From Rubrobacter sp. (GTDB taxonomy: Bacteria; Actinomycetota; Rubrobacteria; Rubrobacterales; Rubrobacteraceae), in the NCBI GenBank assembly GCA_019247245.1, contig JAFAPF010000391.1:1-14936 (forward strand): DNA of 14,936 nt, in the 5' to 3' direction. The notes beneath the pieces are model-generated. The model had not been told where the DNA came from. It did not search any database and saw nothing but the letters and a program-made list of their open reading frames with translations. The translations under genes were made by a program, and so were the position numbers. Shown one piece after another: positions 1-8,117 of the stretch; within the stretch, counting starts at the first letter, position 1; every line of letters begins with the position of its first letter.

Positions 1-185
1 GATCCTAAGGTTCGAGCACCGCTGTAGCACGCTTGATTCGGGGATACTTGTTCCGTGGTGTGGACTTGGCGTCCCCTTCTAGCCTTCACCATCGTCGCTG
101 TATGAGAGTATAAACGTTGACCGCGAACGTTGCCTGCGGTTCCTCAAACCTCTCGAGTTCACACATACTTTACGTTTCGTCCGTG

Positions 186-755
186 CTAAGCCGGGTTGGC
201 TAGTCTAAACAGCTCTGTCTCGCCGAAGCTCTCAGTAGGACGGAGCAGCTGGATCTTTCCTCCCGAGAGATCCACGACGGCCGAAGCTTCGCCGCTTCCC
301 GGCCCACCGTAGATAGCAAAATCCGCGGCGCTGCGAACCGTTGCGTCTATATCTTCGAGGGCATGAGGCGCGGGTTTCCCAGAGGAATTGGCGCTCGTCG
401 CGCGTAGCGGATTTCCGTACGCCGCGAGCACCGCACATGCCACGGGGTGCACCGGTACCCGCACACCGACGGTCCCGCCTTTTAGGGAGTCGAGCACCAG
501 CGTAAGCGGGCCGGGCCAAAAGCGTTCAGCCAAGAGACGAGCAAACGGTGGGACCTCGCGGGACAAGGCGAAAGCGTCCTGCGCGGAAGCGCAAAGCAAG
601 GCGATAGGCTTGTCAAGTTGGCGACCTTTGATCTCGAATAGTCGAGAAAGTCCGGACTCTCCGGCCACGAGCCCGACGACCGTCTCCGTCGGCACGAGCC
701 CTACCCCACCTTCTTGCAGAGATTCTGCGGCCTCCGCCACAGAAACGTACCTCAA
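186..755 (-). CDS. tsaC: Threonylcarbamoyl-AMP synthase (TsaC/YrdC/Sua5 family)
   Basis: Makes threonylcarbamoyl-AMP from threonine, bicarbonate and ATP, the first step of t6A37 modification of ANN-decoding tRNAs, in the cytoplasm. The protein is a single YrdC domain. It has the PTET segment near the N-terminus, a KP(I) segment after IKGR (lysine/arginine nucleotide-binding patch), RVPVHP in the middle and the TSANSSG motif typical of the family. There is no C-terminal Sua5 extension, so it is the short form. An ATG at 779 is possible. I prefer the TTG at 755, because it overlaps the prmC stop as TTGA and has GGAGG 8 nt upstream; this gives 189 aa beginning (M)RYVSVAEAAESL, which fits the family N-terminus. 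It is the last visible gene of the rpmE-prfA-prmC operon, and the tight overlap implies translational coupling. Family assignment is secure; the start is inferred. Confidence 0.93.
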   Translation of the reverse strand: MRYVSVAEAAESLQEGGVGLVPTETVVGLVAGESGLSRLFEIKGRQLDKPIALLCASAQDAFALSREVPPFARLLAERFWPGPLTLVLDSLKGGTVGVRVPVHPVACAVLAAYGNPLRATSANSSGKPAPHALEDIDATVRSAADFAIYGGPGSGEASAVVDLSGGKIQLLRPTESFGETELFRLANPA

Positions 756-1630
756 CCCCAGCTCCTCCAACGCAGCCATACGGCCCGGGGCGTACCGGTA
801 AGGTCTGTGTGCCTTCCCATAGGCTCATAACCGGCGCACTGTCCCAGTTCGAGTACCGTTTCGGCCTGCCCATCCCCCACCTCCAGTACTACGTCTGCCA
901 TATTCTTCAGTAGCGGCGCGGCCTCAGCGAAAATTCGCCGGTAGAAGCCGAGGCCGTCCGGGCCCCCGTCGAGCGCAGTACGCGGATCCCAGTCGCGAAC
1001 CTCCTGTGCAAGGGTTTCGATCTGAGCGCTCCTTACGTATGGCGGATTGGAGACAAGAACATCGACGCTATTCGCAAGAAGAGCATCGAGGCCCATGAAC
1101 AGATCCGTCCTGTAGAACCGAACCTTCGATCCCGTTCGAACCGCGTTGCGGCGGGCAACTCTCAAGGAGCTCTCCGAGTTGTCGGTAGCGTGGACATCAG
1201 AAGAGGGTTGCTCCGAAGCCAAGGAGATAGCGATGGCGCCGGAGCCGGTGCCGAGGTCCAACACCCGGCAAGTGCCATCATCGCGGCTCTCTATGACTTC
1301 GAGCGCAGCATCTACCACGCTCTCGGTATCGGGGCGTGGTATTAAAGTGTAACCATCGAGCTCAAGTCGCAGGTTCCGGAAGTAGGCATACCCCAAGATG
1401 CGCTGCACAGGCTCGCGCTGCAGACGACGCGATATCCAGGTCTCGTAAAGCGCTATCTCCTCGTTGGTCTGCGGCTCTTCGCGCGATACGAGTTCGCTTC
1501 GCCTCACGCAGAGGAGTTCGGCGAGGAGCACCTCGGCAGAGGCAACGGGTTCGGGAATGTCCGCCTGCGTAAGCCTTTCAACAGCGTTCCTGAGGAGTTG
1601 ACGGGCGCTTGGTGCGCCGGTTTGCACCAC
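752..1630 (-). CDS. prmC: Peptide chain release factor N5-glutamine methyltransferase
   Basis: SAM-dependent enzyme that methylates the glutamine of the GGQ motif in release factors RF1 and RF2, which raises termination efficiency. From the GTG at 1630 the protein is 292 aa. It has a helical N-terminal substrate domain (about 1-110) containing EPVQRILG (73-80) and the RPDTE segment (99-103). The Rossmann methyltransferase domain follows, with SAM motif DLGTGSG (125-131) and catalytic NPPY (195-198). The longer frame back to 1717 would bury the first 29 codons in prfA and add residues the family lacks. The GTG lies one base after the prfA stop, so I chose it; a second GTG at 1627 is also possible and no strong ribosome site separates them. 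Sitting directly behind prfA, its substrate gene, is the classic arrangement. Confidence 0.94.
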   Translation of the reverse strand: MVQTGAPSARQLLRNAVERLTQADIPEPVASAEVLLAELLCVRRSELVSREEPQTNEEIALYETWISRRLQREPVQRILGYAYFRNLRLELDGYTLIPRPDTESVVDAALEVIESRDDGTCRVLDLGTGSGAIAISLASEQPSSDVHATDNSESSLRVARRNAVRTGSKVRFYRTDLFMGLDALLANSVDVLVSNPPYVRSAQIETLAQEVRDWDPRTALDGGPDGLGFYRRIFAEAAPLLKNMADVVLEVGDGQAETVLELGQCAGYEPMGRHTDLTGTPRAVWLRWRSWG

Positions 1631-1631
1631 C

Positions 1632-2726
1632 CTAACCAGGAATTTCTGCAGCTTCGGCGGCGAGACGGTCGGCCCGTTCCTTGGCAGCCAAAGCCTGGGT
1701 AAACTCATTAAGGCCACCGTTCAAGATGCCTTCGAGGTCGTGGGAGGTCAAACCGATGCGGTGGTCGGTAACACGACTCTGCGGAAAGTTATAGGTACGG
1801 ACCTTCGCCGAGCGGTCGCCAGAGCCCACCTGGGCGAGACGCAGGGCTCCCTCGTGTTCCTGTCGCTCACGTATCTCTTGTTCGAGAAGCCGAGAGCGGA
1901 GGATGCGCATGGCCTGCTCTTTATTCTGGAGCTGGCTTTTCTCGTCCTGACATGTTACGACGAGGCCAGTAGGCTTGTGGGTGATGCGGACAGCTGAGTC
2001 CGTTGTATTCACGCTCTGGCCGCCAGGGCCGCTCGAACGGTAAACGTCGATCTCAAGGTCGTTCAGAGAGATCTCAACCTCTACCTCTTCGGCCTCCGGC
2101 AGCACGGCTACCGTCGTCGTAGAGGTGTGGATACGGTCCTGGCTTTCGGTCTTGGGAACCCTCTGGACCCGGTGGGTTCCACCCTCGTGCTTATACACCG
2201 AGTAGGCCCCGTCGCCTTCGATCTCGACTATAACCTCTTTGTAGCCGCCGACCTCCGCCGGGTGCGAAGAGAGCGTACGGTGCGTGAAGCCAAGGCGGTC
2301 GGCGTAGCGGGCATACATCTCATAAAGCTCCCCGGCGAATAGGGCGGCCTCGTCACCTCCGGCACCCGCCCTTATCTCCAAGATCACGTTTTTATCGTCG
2401 TTCGGGTCGCGGTCTATAAGCTCGGCCCTGATCTCGTCCGTCAGCTTAGCAACCCTTTCTTCTGCCGCGTGCGCTTCGGTCGCGTAGAACTCCCTTTCTT
2501 CGGTGGACTCTGCCACCGGGATCAGCTCACGCGCCTCCTGAGACTCTCCGATAGCATAGAGCAGCGCCTCAGACATCTGTGCACCGTGCCTCAGGCGCGC
2601 GTGCTCTTTGGCTACTTGCGCGTACCGGCGCCCGTCGGAGTAAATGTTTGGATCAGAGAGTTCTTCGGTAAGGGCCCTATAGCGCGTCAAGGTCTCCTCG
2701 GCTAGTTTTACTACCTGACGATCCAT
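1632..2726 (-). CDS. prfA: Peptide chain release factor 1
   Basis: Class I release factor that reads UAA and UAG in the ribosomal A site and triggers peptidyl-tRNA hydrolysis. The 364 aa length is normal for the family. The N-terminal coiled helices (about 1-100) lead into the GAGGDEAALF segment (121-130). The stop-codon recognition tripeptide is PKT (191-193) within VQRVPKTESQDRIHTS, the PxT form that distinguishes RF1 from RF2 (SPF). The catalytic GGQ is at 235-237 in SSGPGGQSVN. The ATG at 2726 begins 4 nt after the DUF1385 stop with only a poor Shine-Dalgarno sequence, suggesting coupling to the upstream gene. The downstream gene prmC modifies the GGQ glutamine. No anomaly seen. Confidence 0.97.
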   Translation of the reverse strand: MDRQVVKLAEETLTRYRALTEELSDPNIYSDGRRYAQVAKEHARLRHGAQMSEALLYAIGESQEARELIPVAESTEEREFYATEAHAAEERVAKLTDEIRAELIDRDPNDDKNVILEIRAGAGGDEAALFAGELYEMYARYADRLGFTHRTLSSHPAEVGGYKEVIVEIEGDGAYSVYKHEGGTHRVQRVPKTESQDRIHTSTTTVAVLPEAEEVEVEISLNDLEIDVYRSSGPGGQSVNTTDSAVRITHKPTGLVVTCQDEKSQLQNKEQAMRILRSRLLEQEIRERQEHEGALRLAQVGSGDRSAKVRTYNFPQSRVTDHRIGLTSHDLEGILNGGLNEFTQALAAKERADRLAAEAAEIPG

Positions 2727-2730
2727 GACT

Positions 2731-3642
2731 TTAGATCACTAGCTTGTTCGTCGCGTCGGGCACGATGCTTGCCTCTTCCTCTGCATTGAGAACCTTCCTT
2801 AAAGAGGCCATCGCTACCTCAACCTGGTCGTCTGTTGGCTCCCGTGTCGTGAGTTTCTGGAGCTGCAAGCCTGGCCAGATCAAGGCCCGCACGATCGGGT
2901 TACCCTGGTTCTTCGCGCTCCACATGATGAACTCAAAGGCCAGCCCTGCCACGAGCGGGATTATGATAACGCGGGAGATAAGCATCTCTATCCACCCGTT
3001 AACCCCGAGTAAAGAGAAGATCAGGATGCTCAAAACCAGCACATATAAGACAAAGCTCGTACCGCAGCGGACATGGCTCGTGTCAAGCTCGCGGGCATTC
3101 TCAGGGATGAGCTCTTCGTTCCTTTCGTAAACTTTTATAGCCTTGTGCTCCGCTCCGTGGTAAGCAAAAAAGCGTTTGATGTCCTTACTGACCGCCGTAA
3201 TCAAGAGCAGGTACACCATAAACACCAGTATTCGTAAGAACCCCTCTACAAGATTGAAGATGATAGGGTTCTCCATGCTGCTACCAAGCAAAATCCCAAC
3301 ACCCTTTGTCCCCAAGACAGGCGCAGCAAGGAACAGCAAAAACGCCATCACGAGCCCGAAGAGTACGGTTACCGCTATCTCTTTTTTGGAGAGATCATCC
3401 TCTTCGCCCAAAGCTATGTTGGTCGAGAGGGTCAGCGCCTTCATGCCGAGCCAGAGGGTCTCCACGAGCGAGAGGAAGCCGCGAATTATAGGGAGTCTGA
3501 AGAGCTTACTCTTTCTGGTGATCGAATGAAATGGCTCTGCCTGAACGTCCACCCTGCCTGTAGGCGTTCTGACCGCCATCCCCCAGAAGTTGGGAGAGCG
3601 CATCAAAACGCCCTCCATAACCGCCTGCCCGCCAACCCTCAT
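2731..3642 (-). CDS. DUF1385 (YqhQ-like) membrane protein
   Basis: Polytopic membrane protein of the DUF1385 family; the biochemical function is not established. With the ATG at 3642 it is 303 aa and starts MRVGGQAVMEGVLMRS, the family's hallmark N-terminus. An AGGA 8 nt upstream supports this start; the longer frame to 3705 would overlap the rpmE coding sequence. Visible hydrophobic segments are IAVTVLFGLVMAFLLFLAAP, ILVFMVYLLLITAV, VLYVLVLSILIFSLLGV and ISRVIIIPLVAGLAFEF. Between them lie the conserved YHGAEHKAI and RCGTSF motifs, and LTTREPTDDQVEVA near the C-terminus is also typical. It sits between rpmE and prfA, where this family is often found in Gram-positive genomes, so it is probably co-transcribed with the translation genes. 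Any role in ribosome or envelope homeostasis is unproven. Confidence 0.92.
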   Translation of the reverse strand: MRVGGQAVMEGVLMRSPNFWGMAVRTPTGRVDVQAEPFHSITRKSKLFRLPIIRGFLSLVETLWLGMKALTLSTNIALGEEDDLSKKEIAVTVLFGLVMAFLLFLAAPVLGTKGVGILLGSSMENPIIFNLVEGFLRILVFMVYLLLITAVSKDIKRFFAYHGAEHKAIKVYERNEELIPENARELDTSHVRCGTSFVLYVLVLSILIFSLLGVNGWIEMLISRVIIIPLVAGLAFEFIMWSAKNQGNPIVRALIWPGLQLQKLTTREPTDDQVEVAMASLRKVLNAEEEASIVPDATNKLVI

Positions 3643-3652
3643 GTTTACAATC

Positions 3653-3865
3653 CTACTTTGCGTTCTGGCGGGAGAGTCGGTCTTGGAACCGCTGCACCCT
3701 ACCACCAGAGTCTACGATACGCTGCCTGCCCGTATAGAACGGGTGGCAAACCGAGCAAACTTCCAAGTTTATGTGTTCGCCCCCCGTCGAGCGCGTCTCG
3801 AAAGAATTCCCACACATGCACCGCACGACTGTACTCGTATACTCAGGATGTATACCTGTCTTCAT
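3653..3865 (-). CDS. rpmE: 50S ribosomal protein L31, zinc-binding form
   Basis: Large-subunit protein that bridges to the 30S head. The protein is 70 aa from the ATG at 3865 (MKTGIHPEY); GGAGG lies 5 nt upstream, so the in-frame ATG at 3877 is rejected. Four cysteines at positions 16, 18, 37 and 40 (CMCG and CSVCHPF) give the CxC/CxxC zinc site of the C+ L31 type, and TGGRVQRF is the usual C-terminal signature. C+ L31 is commonly paired with a zinc-repressed C- paralogue elsewhere in the genome; none is visible here. It is the first gene of the downstream operon and follows the rho terminator. A perfect 13-bp tandem duplication stands 23 bp upstream of its start. Confidence 0.96.
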   Translation of the reverse strand: MKTGIHPEYTSTVVRCMCGNSFETRSTGGEHINLEVCSVCHPFYTGRQRIVDSGGRVQRFQDRLSRQNAK

Positions 3866-3888
3866 CAAAACCTCCATATCTGACGTTC

Positions 3889-3914
3889 GACACTACCACC
3901 TGACACTACCACCT
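3889..3914. repeat. 13-bp perfect tandem duplication upstream of rpmE
   Basis: Two identical head-to-tail copies of GACACTACCACCT (3889-3901 and 3902-3914) lie in the rpmE leader or promoter region. This could be replication slippage or a doubled operator. The AT-rich stretch just beyond it (3915-3924) could hold a -10 element, but I cannot define a convincing -35. Confidence 0.7.
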
Positions 3915-3936
3915 ATTTTATTACGTATCTGGCCTG

Positions 3937-3969
3937 TAAAGAAAAGGTAGCCACACCTTCGTGGCCACC
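3937..3969 (-). terminator. Rho-independent terminator downstream of rho
   Basis: On the minus strand a 9-bp stem with one mismatch (GGTGGCCAC against GTGGCTACC, 3961-3969 with 3946-3954) closes a 6-nt loop containing GAAGGT. It is followed at once by TTTTCTTTA. It lies 14 bp after the rho stop and before rpmE, so rho and the rpmE operon are probably separate transcription units. Confidence 0.8.
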
Positions 3970-3982
3970 CGGAAAAGGCACT

Positions 3983-5497
3983 CTAACTGCGGACCCGCTG
4001 TAGTTCGCGGAGGAACTCGGGGTTGGCGCGGGTCTCCTTAAGCTTAGCGATGAGTAGCTCTATCTTCGCCGAGGATTCGAGGGCGTTCAAGATGCTCCGT
4101 ACCTGCCAGACCCGTTGAGCCTCGGCCGGTTCCATAAGGAGCTCCTCCTTGCGGGTACCAGAATACTCGATATCGATAGCGGGGTAGACCCGCTTGTTGG
4201 CTAGCTTCCGATCTAGGTGCAGCTCCATGTTACCCGTTCCTTTGAACTCTTCGTAAATCACCTCGTCCATCCGGCTCCCCGTCTCAACGAGAGCGCTTGC
4301 GATAATAGTTAGGGATCCTCCGCTCTCGATGTTCCGCGCCGCCCCGAAGAACTTCTTCGGAGGATAAAGCGCCGCTGAATCTACACCACCCGAGAGGATG
4401 CGACCCGATGCAGGTGCTGCGAGGTTGTACGCCCTCGCGAGACGGGTGATGGAATCGAGCAAGACAACCACATCCTCGCTCTCCTCAACGAGTCGCTTCA
4501 CTCGCTCGAGGAGGAGTTCCGCCACTGCAATGTGATTATCGGCGGGCTGGTCGAAGGTCGAAGAGACGACCGTGGCCTCTTTTACGCTGCGCTCCCAGTC
4601 GGTCACCTCCTCCGGACGCTCGTCGGCCAGGAGGACGAAGAGCCTAACCTCTGGGTAGTTTGCGGCGATGCTCTGCGCAATCTGCTTCAGGATGGTGGTC
4701 TTACCCGCCTTCGGCGGTGACACGATGAGGCCACGCTGGCCCTTTCCGATCGGAGCCACAAGGTCTATAACTCGCGGACCTATGTCGTTCGGCTTCCATT
4801 CTAGGCGCAGGCGCTCCATGGGGTAGAGCGGCGTAAGGTCATCGAAGTTAGACCGGTAGCGGCCCTTCTGGGGTTCGTGGTTATTTACCGACTCGATCCT
4901 AACCAAAGCCGGATACTTCTCACCCTCGCGTGCTGCACGGATCTGACCAACGATCTCATCCCCGCGCTTGAGGTTGAACCGCTTTATCTGCGAGGTCGAG
5001 ACGTATACGTCGCCTTTGCCCTGGCTGTAGCCGTTCGTCCTTAAGAAGCCGAACCCGTCAGGTAACACGTCGAGGATGCCGCTCTGCGCCTGCCCGTCCT
5101 GTCGACGCTCGCCCTTCTCCGAGCGCCCCTCCCAACGCTGCTCAACCCCCCGGCTCCGCAGCTCCTGCTGGCGGTGCCGCTCGACTTCCTCCGGGGTAGC
5201 GATAGCCGTATCGGCCTCACCAAAGGGATCCACGTAGGCGGTTTGCGCATCGGCGCTGCTTGCAACTTCACCGTTGGCAGTGGTCTCGGTAGCAGCCTTC
5301 TCCGGGGCAGCAGTGGTACCTTCGCCACCGTTTGTGGTGGGCTGCTGAGCAACGGCAGCCTGCTCTGTGGCAGTCTTATAAATCAGCTCGGCCAGCTGGG
5401 GTTTGCGGTATTTGCGGTACTGCTTGATGCCAAGCTGTGATGCGATATGGTGTAGATCGCTCAAAGGTTTACGCTCAAGTGTGGATATATCCGTCAT
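3983..5497 (-). CDS. rho: Transcription termination factor Rho
   Basis: Hexameric RNA-dependent ATPase/helicase that releases transcripts from RNA polymerase. The protein is 504 aa from the ATG at 5497; GAGAGG lies 9 nt upstream, and the in-frame TTG at 5506 would have no spacing to it. Domains in order: Rho_N/SAP-like helices (5-45); a low-complexity Thr/Ala/Gln/Glu linker (about 45-135), as in actinobacterial Rho proteins; the RNA-binding cold-shock-like domain ([14 protein letters not shown], about 140-205); and the RecA-like ATPase with Walker A PPKAGKT (261-267) and Walker B VVVLLD (343-348). The signature [20 protein letters not shown] begins at 401. It stands alone between its terminator and a 76-bp gap to the glpX-like gene. 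Confidence 0.97.
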   Translation of the reverse strand: MTDISTLERKPLSDLHHIASQLGIKQYRKYRKPQLAELIYKTATEQAAVAQQPTTNGGEGTTAAPEKAATETTANGEVASSADAQTAYVDPFGEADTAIATPEEVERHRQQELRSRGVEQRWEGRSEKGERRQDGQAQSGILDVLPDGFGFLRTNGYSQGKGDVYVSTSQIKRFNLKRGDEIVGQIRAAREGEKYPALVRIESVNNHEPQKGRYRSNFDDLTPLYPMERLRLEWKPNDIGPRVIDLVAPIGKGQRGLIVSPPKAGKTTILKQIAQSIAANYPEVRLFVLLADERPEEVTDWERSVKEATVVSSTFDQPADNHIAVAELLLERVKRLVEESEDVVVLLDSITRLARAYNLAAPASGRILSGGVDSAALYPPKKFFGAARNIESGGSLTIIASALVETGSRMDEVIYEEFKGTGNMELHLDRKLANKRVYPAIDIEYSGTRKEELLMEPAEAQRVWQVRSILNALESSAKIELLIAKLKETRANPEFLRELQRVRS

Positions 5498-5543
5498 GCT
5501 CCTCAACCTCTCTTGTTTCTTGATACGAAAGCACTACTCAAGG

Positions 5544-5567
5544 TGCTGCACGCCTTGCTGCACGCCT
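5544..5567. repeat. 12-bp perfect tandem duplication between glpX-like gene and rho
   Basis: TGCTGCACGCCT occurs twice head to tail (5544-5555 and 5556-5567) in the short gap between the glpX-like stop and the rho start. A small stem AGCAC/GTGCT follows on the minus strand but has no good T-run, so I do not call a terminator. Confidence 0.65.
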
Positions 5568-5573
5568 GCGTTC

Positions 5574-6602
5574 TCAAAGCTGGAATCCCTGCGTCCCGAT
5601 ATCAGGCTCAAGGGCGTGGATGGTGTTTATAAATCGCACCATACGGGGCTCGGTGGCCATAACCACCGTATTCGTCCGGGCACCGCCCCGGAAGTACCTT
5701 ACCCCGTGGAGGGTCTCTCCTTGCGTGATACCGGTAGCTGCGAAGATCACTTCATCGCCTCGAATGAGGTCGTCTAGAGTGAGCTTCGTCTCAGGATTGG
5801 TGAGGCCGCACTCGTTAAGCTTCTCGACTTGCGAGCGCTGGGTGGGCCACATCTTGGCCTGGATCTCGCCGCCCAAGCACTTTACCACCGCCGCGGCTAG
5901 GACACCCTCGGGCGCCCCTCCGATACCTATGATGGCGTGCAGGTCTGCCCCACGCAACCCTACGGCGATGACCGGGGTGAGATCTCCTTCGGGCCGTAGC
6001 TGAATACGTGCTCCGGTCCCTCTTATCCGCTCGATAAGATCATTATGCCTGTCTCTGTCTAAAACCGCGATCGTTATCTCAGACGGCTTGCGTCCGTTGA
6101 CCTCAGCTATAGCGTGTATGTTTTCGGATACCGGCGCGTCGATGTCGATGCTACCCTTCGCCTGCGGCCCCACAATGAGCTTACTCATATACATGTCTGG
6201 CGTCCTTAGCATGCTATCCCGTGGAGAGATCGCCACCGCCGAGATGGCTCCCTGTTGTCCGCGCGTCAAAAGATGCAGCCCTTCGACCGGCTCAACCGCA
6301 AGATCCACCTCCGTATCTCCGGTGCCCAGGACATCGCCAACGCTCAGTATGCCGGGCCTGGTTTTGAGCGGCCGCATCTGGCCTCGCTCATCGCGCCGCT
6401 CCTCCCTTAAAATGGCAACCTGCCCAGAAACAGGAACTTTACACAACTCCTCCCGGAAAACCTCCGTGGCAAGCGTGTAAGCCTTCTCCGGCCTACCGCA
6501 TCCCTCTAGGCGAGCCACTTCGAGGGCGACCCGCTCGGTCACGGACGCGTACTCGATGACCGGCGCAGCTACACTCCTAGGGCGCAACTCGGTCAAGCTC
6601 AT
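5574..6602 (-). CDS. GlpX-like (class II fructose-1,6-bisphosphatase family) protein with altered active site
   Basis: The 342-aa protein aligns to GlpX along its whole length, best after residue 97. DMYMSKLIVGPQAKGSIDID (136-155), GIGGAPEGVLAAAV (226-239) and FAATGITQGETLHGV (287-301) are near-identical to the family. The N-terminal catalytic part is degenerate. Where E. coli GlpX has GRGDKN...D (Lys29, Asp33), this protein has GCGRPEKAY. The GEGEIDE metal motif is LREERRDE, and the DPIEGT loop is EPVEGLH (104-110), replacing Asp85 and Thr90. Glu213 is kept (Glu232 here). These correspondences come from memory of the E. coli sequence, not a computed alignment. It may be a pseudoenzyme, a sensor, or an enzyme with another substrate. 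It lies 165 bp after cpgS in the same direction, with a possible promoter at 6738-6743. Canonical FBPase activity should not be assumed. Confidence 0.85.
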   Translation of the reverse strand: MSLTELRPRSVAAPVIEYASVTERVALEVARLEGCGRPEKAYTLATEVFREELCKVPVSGQVAILREERRDERGQMRPLKTRPGILSVGDVLGTGDTEVDLAVEPVEGLHLLTRGQQGAISAVAISPRDSMLRTPDMYMSKLIVGPQAKGSIDIDAPVSENIHAIAEVNGRKPSEITIAVLDRDRHNDLIERIRGTGARIQLRPEGDLTPVIAVGLRGADLHAIIGIGGAPEGVLAAAVVKCLGGEIQAKMWPTQRSQVEKLNECGLTNPETKLTLDDLIRGDEVIFAATGITQGETLHGVRYFRGGARTNTVVMATEPRMVRFINTIHALEPDIGTQGFQL

Positions 6603-6737
6603 AGTGGTAGGCGTTCACCCAACCTCTCATACTCGCCATGGTCTGTGCATCTTGATCACAGCTCCGCGTAGGATGCTGTTGAGATTAGCGCGAAACGGCT
6701 TGGGGACTTAGCCCGTAGCCAGTACATCGTAGTCAAT

Positions 6738-6743
6738 ATTATA
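6738..6743 (-). promoter_or_regulatory. Candidate -10 element for the glpX-like gene
   Basis: A TATAAT on the minus strand, preceded by TG, lies in the 165-bp gap between cpgS and the glpX-like gene and would give a leader of about 130 nt. No good -35 stands at 16-18 bp, so this is only a candidate. The leader can form a GGCT/AGCC stem with an inner GGG/CCC pairing. Confidence 0.35.
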
Positions 6744-6767
6744 CACCAACCGATCTGAGCAAGCCAC

Positions 6768-8108
6768 CTACTCATTCCCCCCAAACCTTGCGACAGCCTT
6801 TCGGGTAAGTTCCAGAAGCTCCCCCTCAAGTGCATCCCATCCGGGAAGCCCCACAGGCTCGTTATCACAGTAGAAGACAGGCTTTTCTTCTGCCACGCCC
6901 CGTCGCGTTACCACATCCACCGCTGCAGCCTTGATCTCCGTCAGGTATGCCTCTACTCCTATACCCCGCATGGACTCCAGATCTCGGGACAGCTCCTTCC
7001 GATCTGAGAGGTTCCCCGACGCTGCGACCACCTCGCAGCCGTACGTCTCCTCAAGGTACTTACAGAGAAGTGCCAGAACGGCCCGAGGTGCCGTCGATAG
7101 ATAGGCCACTTTCAGATCTCGCACTTCTCCGACCGGCCGCGGTCGGAAAATCGTCGGTATCACCCGGAGATCCGGCGCGACATCGCGAGCCGCCTCTATG
7201 ATACTGTCTACCTTCTTGCCGCTGGCCATCGGTTCTTCGCTCATCGTAAGGATCAAAAGGTCCGAGACGAGCAGGCGATAGACTCCCAAGAAGCCCGTCA
7301 CATACTCCGGGTCCTGATGCGCCCCTGCGACGAGGATACGACCTTCGACCGTGACCGGCGGAACCGCCGCCCCCGAACCGTCGAAGATCGTCACCCCAGT
7401 CGCGAGCCTATTCGCAAGCCTCGCCCCTTCGAGCACGTTGGAGACGAAGGGTTCCCCGGAGAGACCACCGCCGCACCTGCGGCAGCCGATGGTCACCACC
7501 CGGCTCAAGGCCGCTGTCTCGTAATAATCACTCGCCGCGTGTGCGCCACGCAAGAGAGCCTCAAGCAAGAATGTGCTACCGACCTCCATCTTGTACCCGT
7601 CCACAGCCTCGGGCTTAGGCGGCCCCCCTCGGCCCATCGAAACAACTCCAGGCTCGAAACCGTTCTTCGCAAGAAGCCGGGCTAGATAACCGGAGACCGC
7701 TGTTTTTCCAACCCTTTTTCCCGTCCCAATCACGGCAAGCGAAGGTTTTGTAGAGACTGCGTGGTACCTCGGTGGCCGCAGATCGAAGTCACTTCCCTTG
7801 TAGCGGGCACCCGCTGCCAAAGCAAGCGACGCTATCCGCATCCGCTCCCGGTAGCCAATTACCGGCTCGTCTGAAAGATCCACAACTACCTCAACCGTAT
7901 AAGCCTTTAGCGCCTTCTGAACCGACGAGATTGGATCTGCCGCCCTCACAAGCGGTACGCCATAATCGGTCCCTTCTCTCAGCTTTTCCGTACCACCCAA
8001 GAATGCTGCGGCCACGCCTTCGATACTCAGGGATTCTTCCACTCTCTTCATGGCATCAAGCACGACCGGCGGGTAGTGCTCGCCGTCGATCAGAAACAGC
8101 CCCCGCAT
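6768..8108 (-). CDS. cpgS: Cyclic 2,3-diphosphoglycerate synthetase
   Basis: Predicted to close 2,3-diphosphoglycerate into cyclic 2,3-diphosphoglycerate with ATP, a solute that stabilises proteins in hyperthermophilic methanogens. The 446 aa match the family's size. The N-terminus FLIDGEHYPPVVLDAM, the VAAAFLGGTEKLRE segment (32-45) and the P-loop GTGKRVGKT (128-136) are the family's signature, followed by SMGRGGPPKPE (157-167). Conserved cysteine/glycine stretch GCRRCGGG lies at 208-215. The ATG at 8108 has GGGG 5 nt upstream, and the gene begins 9 nt after the phosphoesterase stop, so the two are surely co-transcribed. 2-phosphoglycerate kinase, which would supply the substrate, is not in the window. 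Family recognition is strong; activity in this organism is inferred. Confidence 0.88.
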   Translation of the reverse strand: MRGLFLIDGEHYPPVVLDAMKRVEESLSIEGVAAAFLGGTEKLREGTDYGVPLVRAADPISSVQKALKAYTVEVVVDLSDEPVIGYRERMRIASLALAAGARYKGSDFDLRPPRYHAVSTKPSLAVIGTGKRVGKTAVSGYLARLLAKNGFEPGVVSMGRGGPPKPEAVDGYKMEVGSTFLLEALLRGAHAASDYYETAALSRVVTIGCRRCGGGLSGEPFVSNVLEGARLANRLATGVTIFDGSGAAVPPVTVEGRILVAGAHQDPEYVTGFLGVYRLLVSDLLILTMSEEPMASGKKVDSIIEAARDVAPDLRVIPTIFRPRPVGEVRDLKVAYLSTAPRAVLALLCKYLEETYGCEVVAASGNLSDRKELSRDLESMRGIGVEAYLTEIKAAAVDVVTRRGVAEEKPVFYCDNEPVGLPGWDALEGELLELTRKAVARFGGNE

Positions 8109-8117
8109 GTTTACCCC

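Noticed and set aside
1..185. Short minus-strand frames downstream of tsaC, including one open from ATG 92 to the window edge
   Set aside because: About 30 codons only, no ribosome site and no recognisable similarity. Two AACGTT words 7 bp apart (113-131) and a TATACT were seen but do not make a supported promoter.
6656..6868. 70-aa minus frame between cpgS and the glpX-like gene
   Set aside because: It mostly overlaps the cpgS 3' end in another frame and has no ribosome site.
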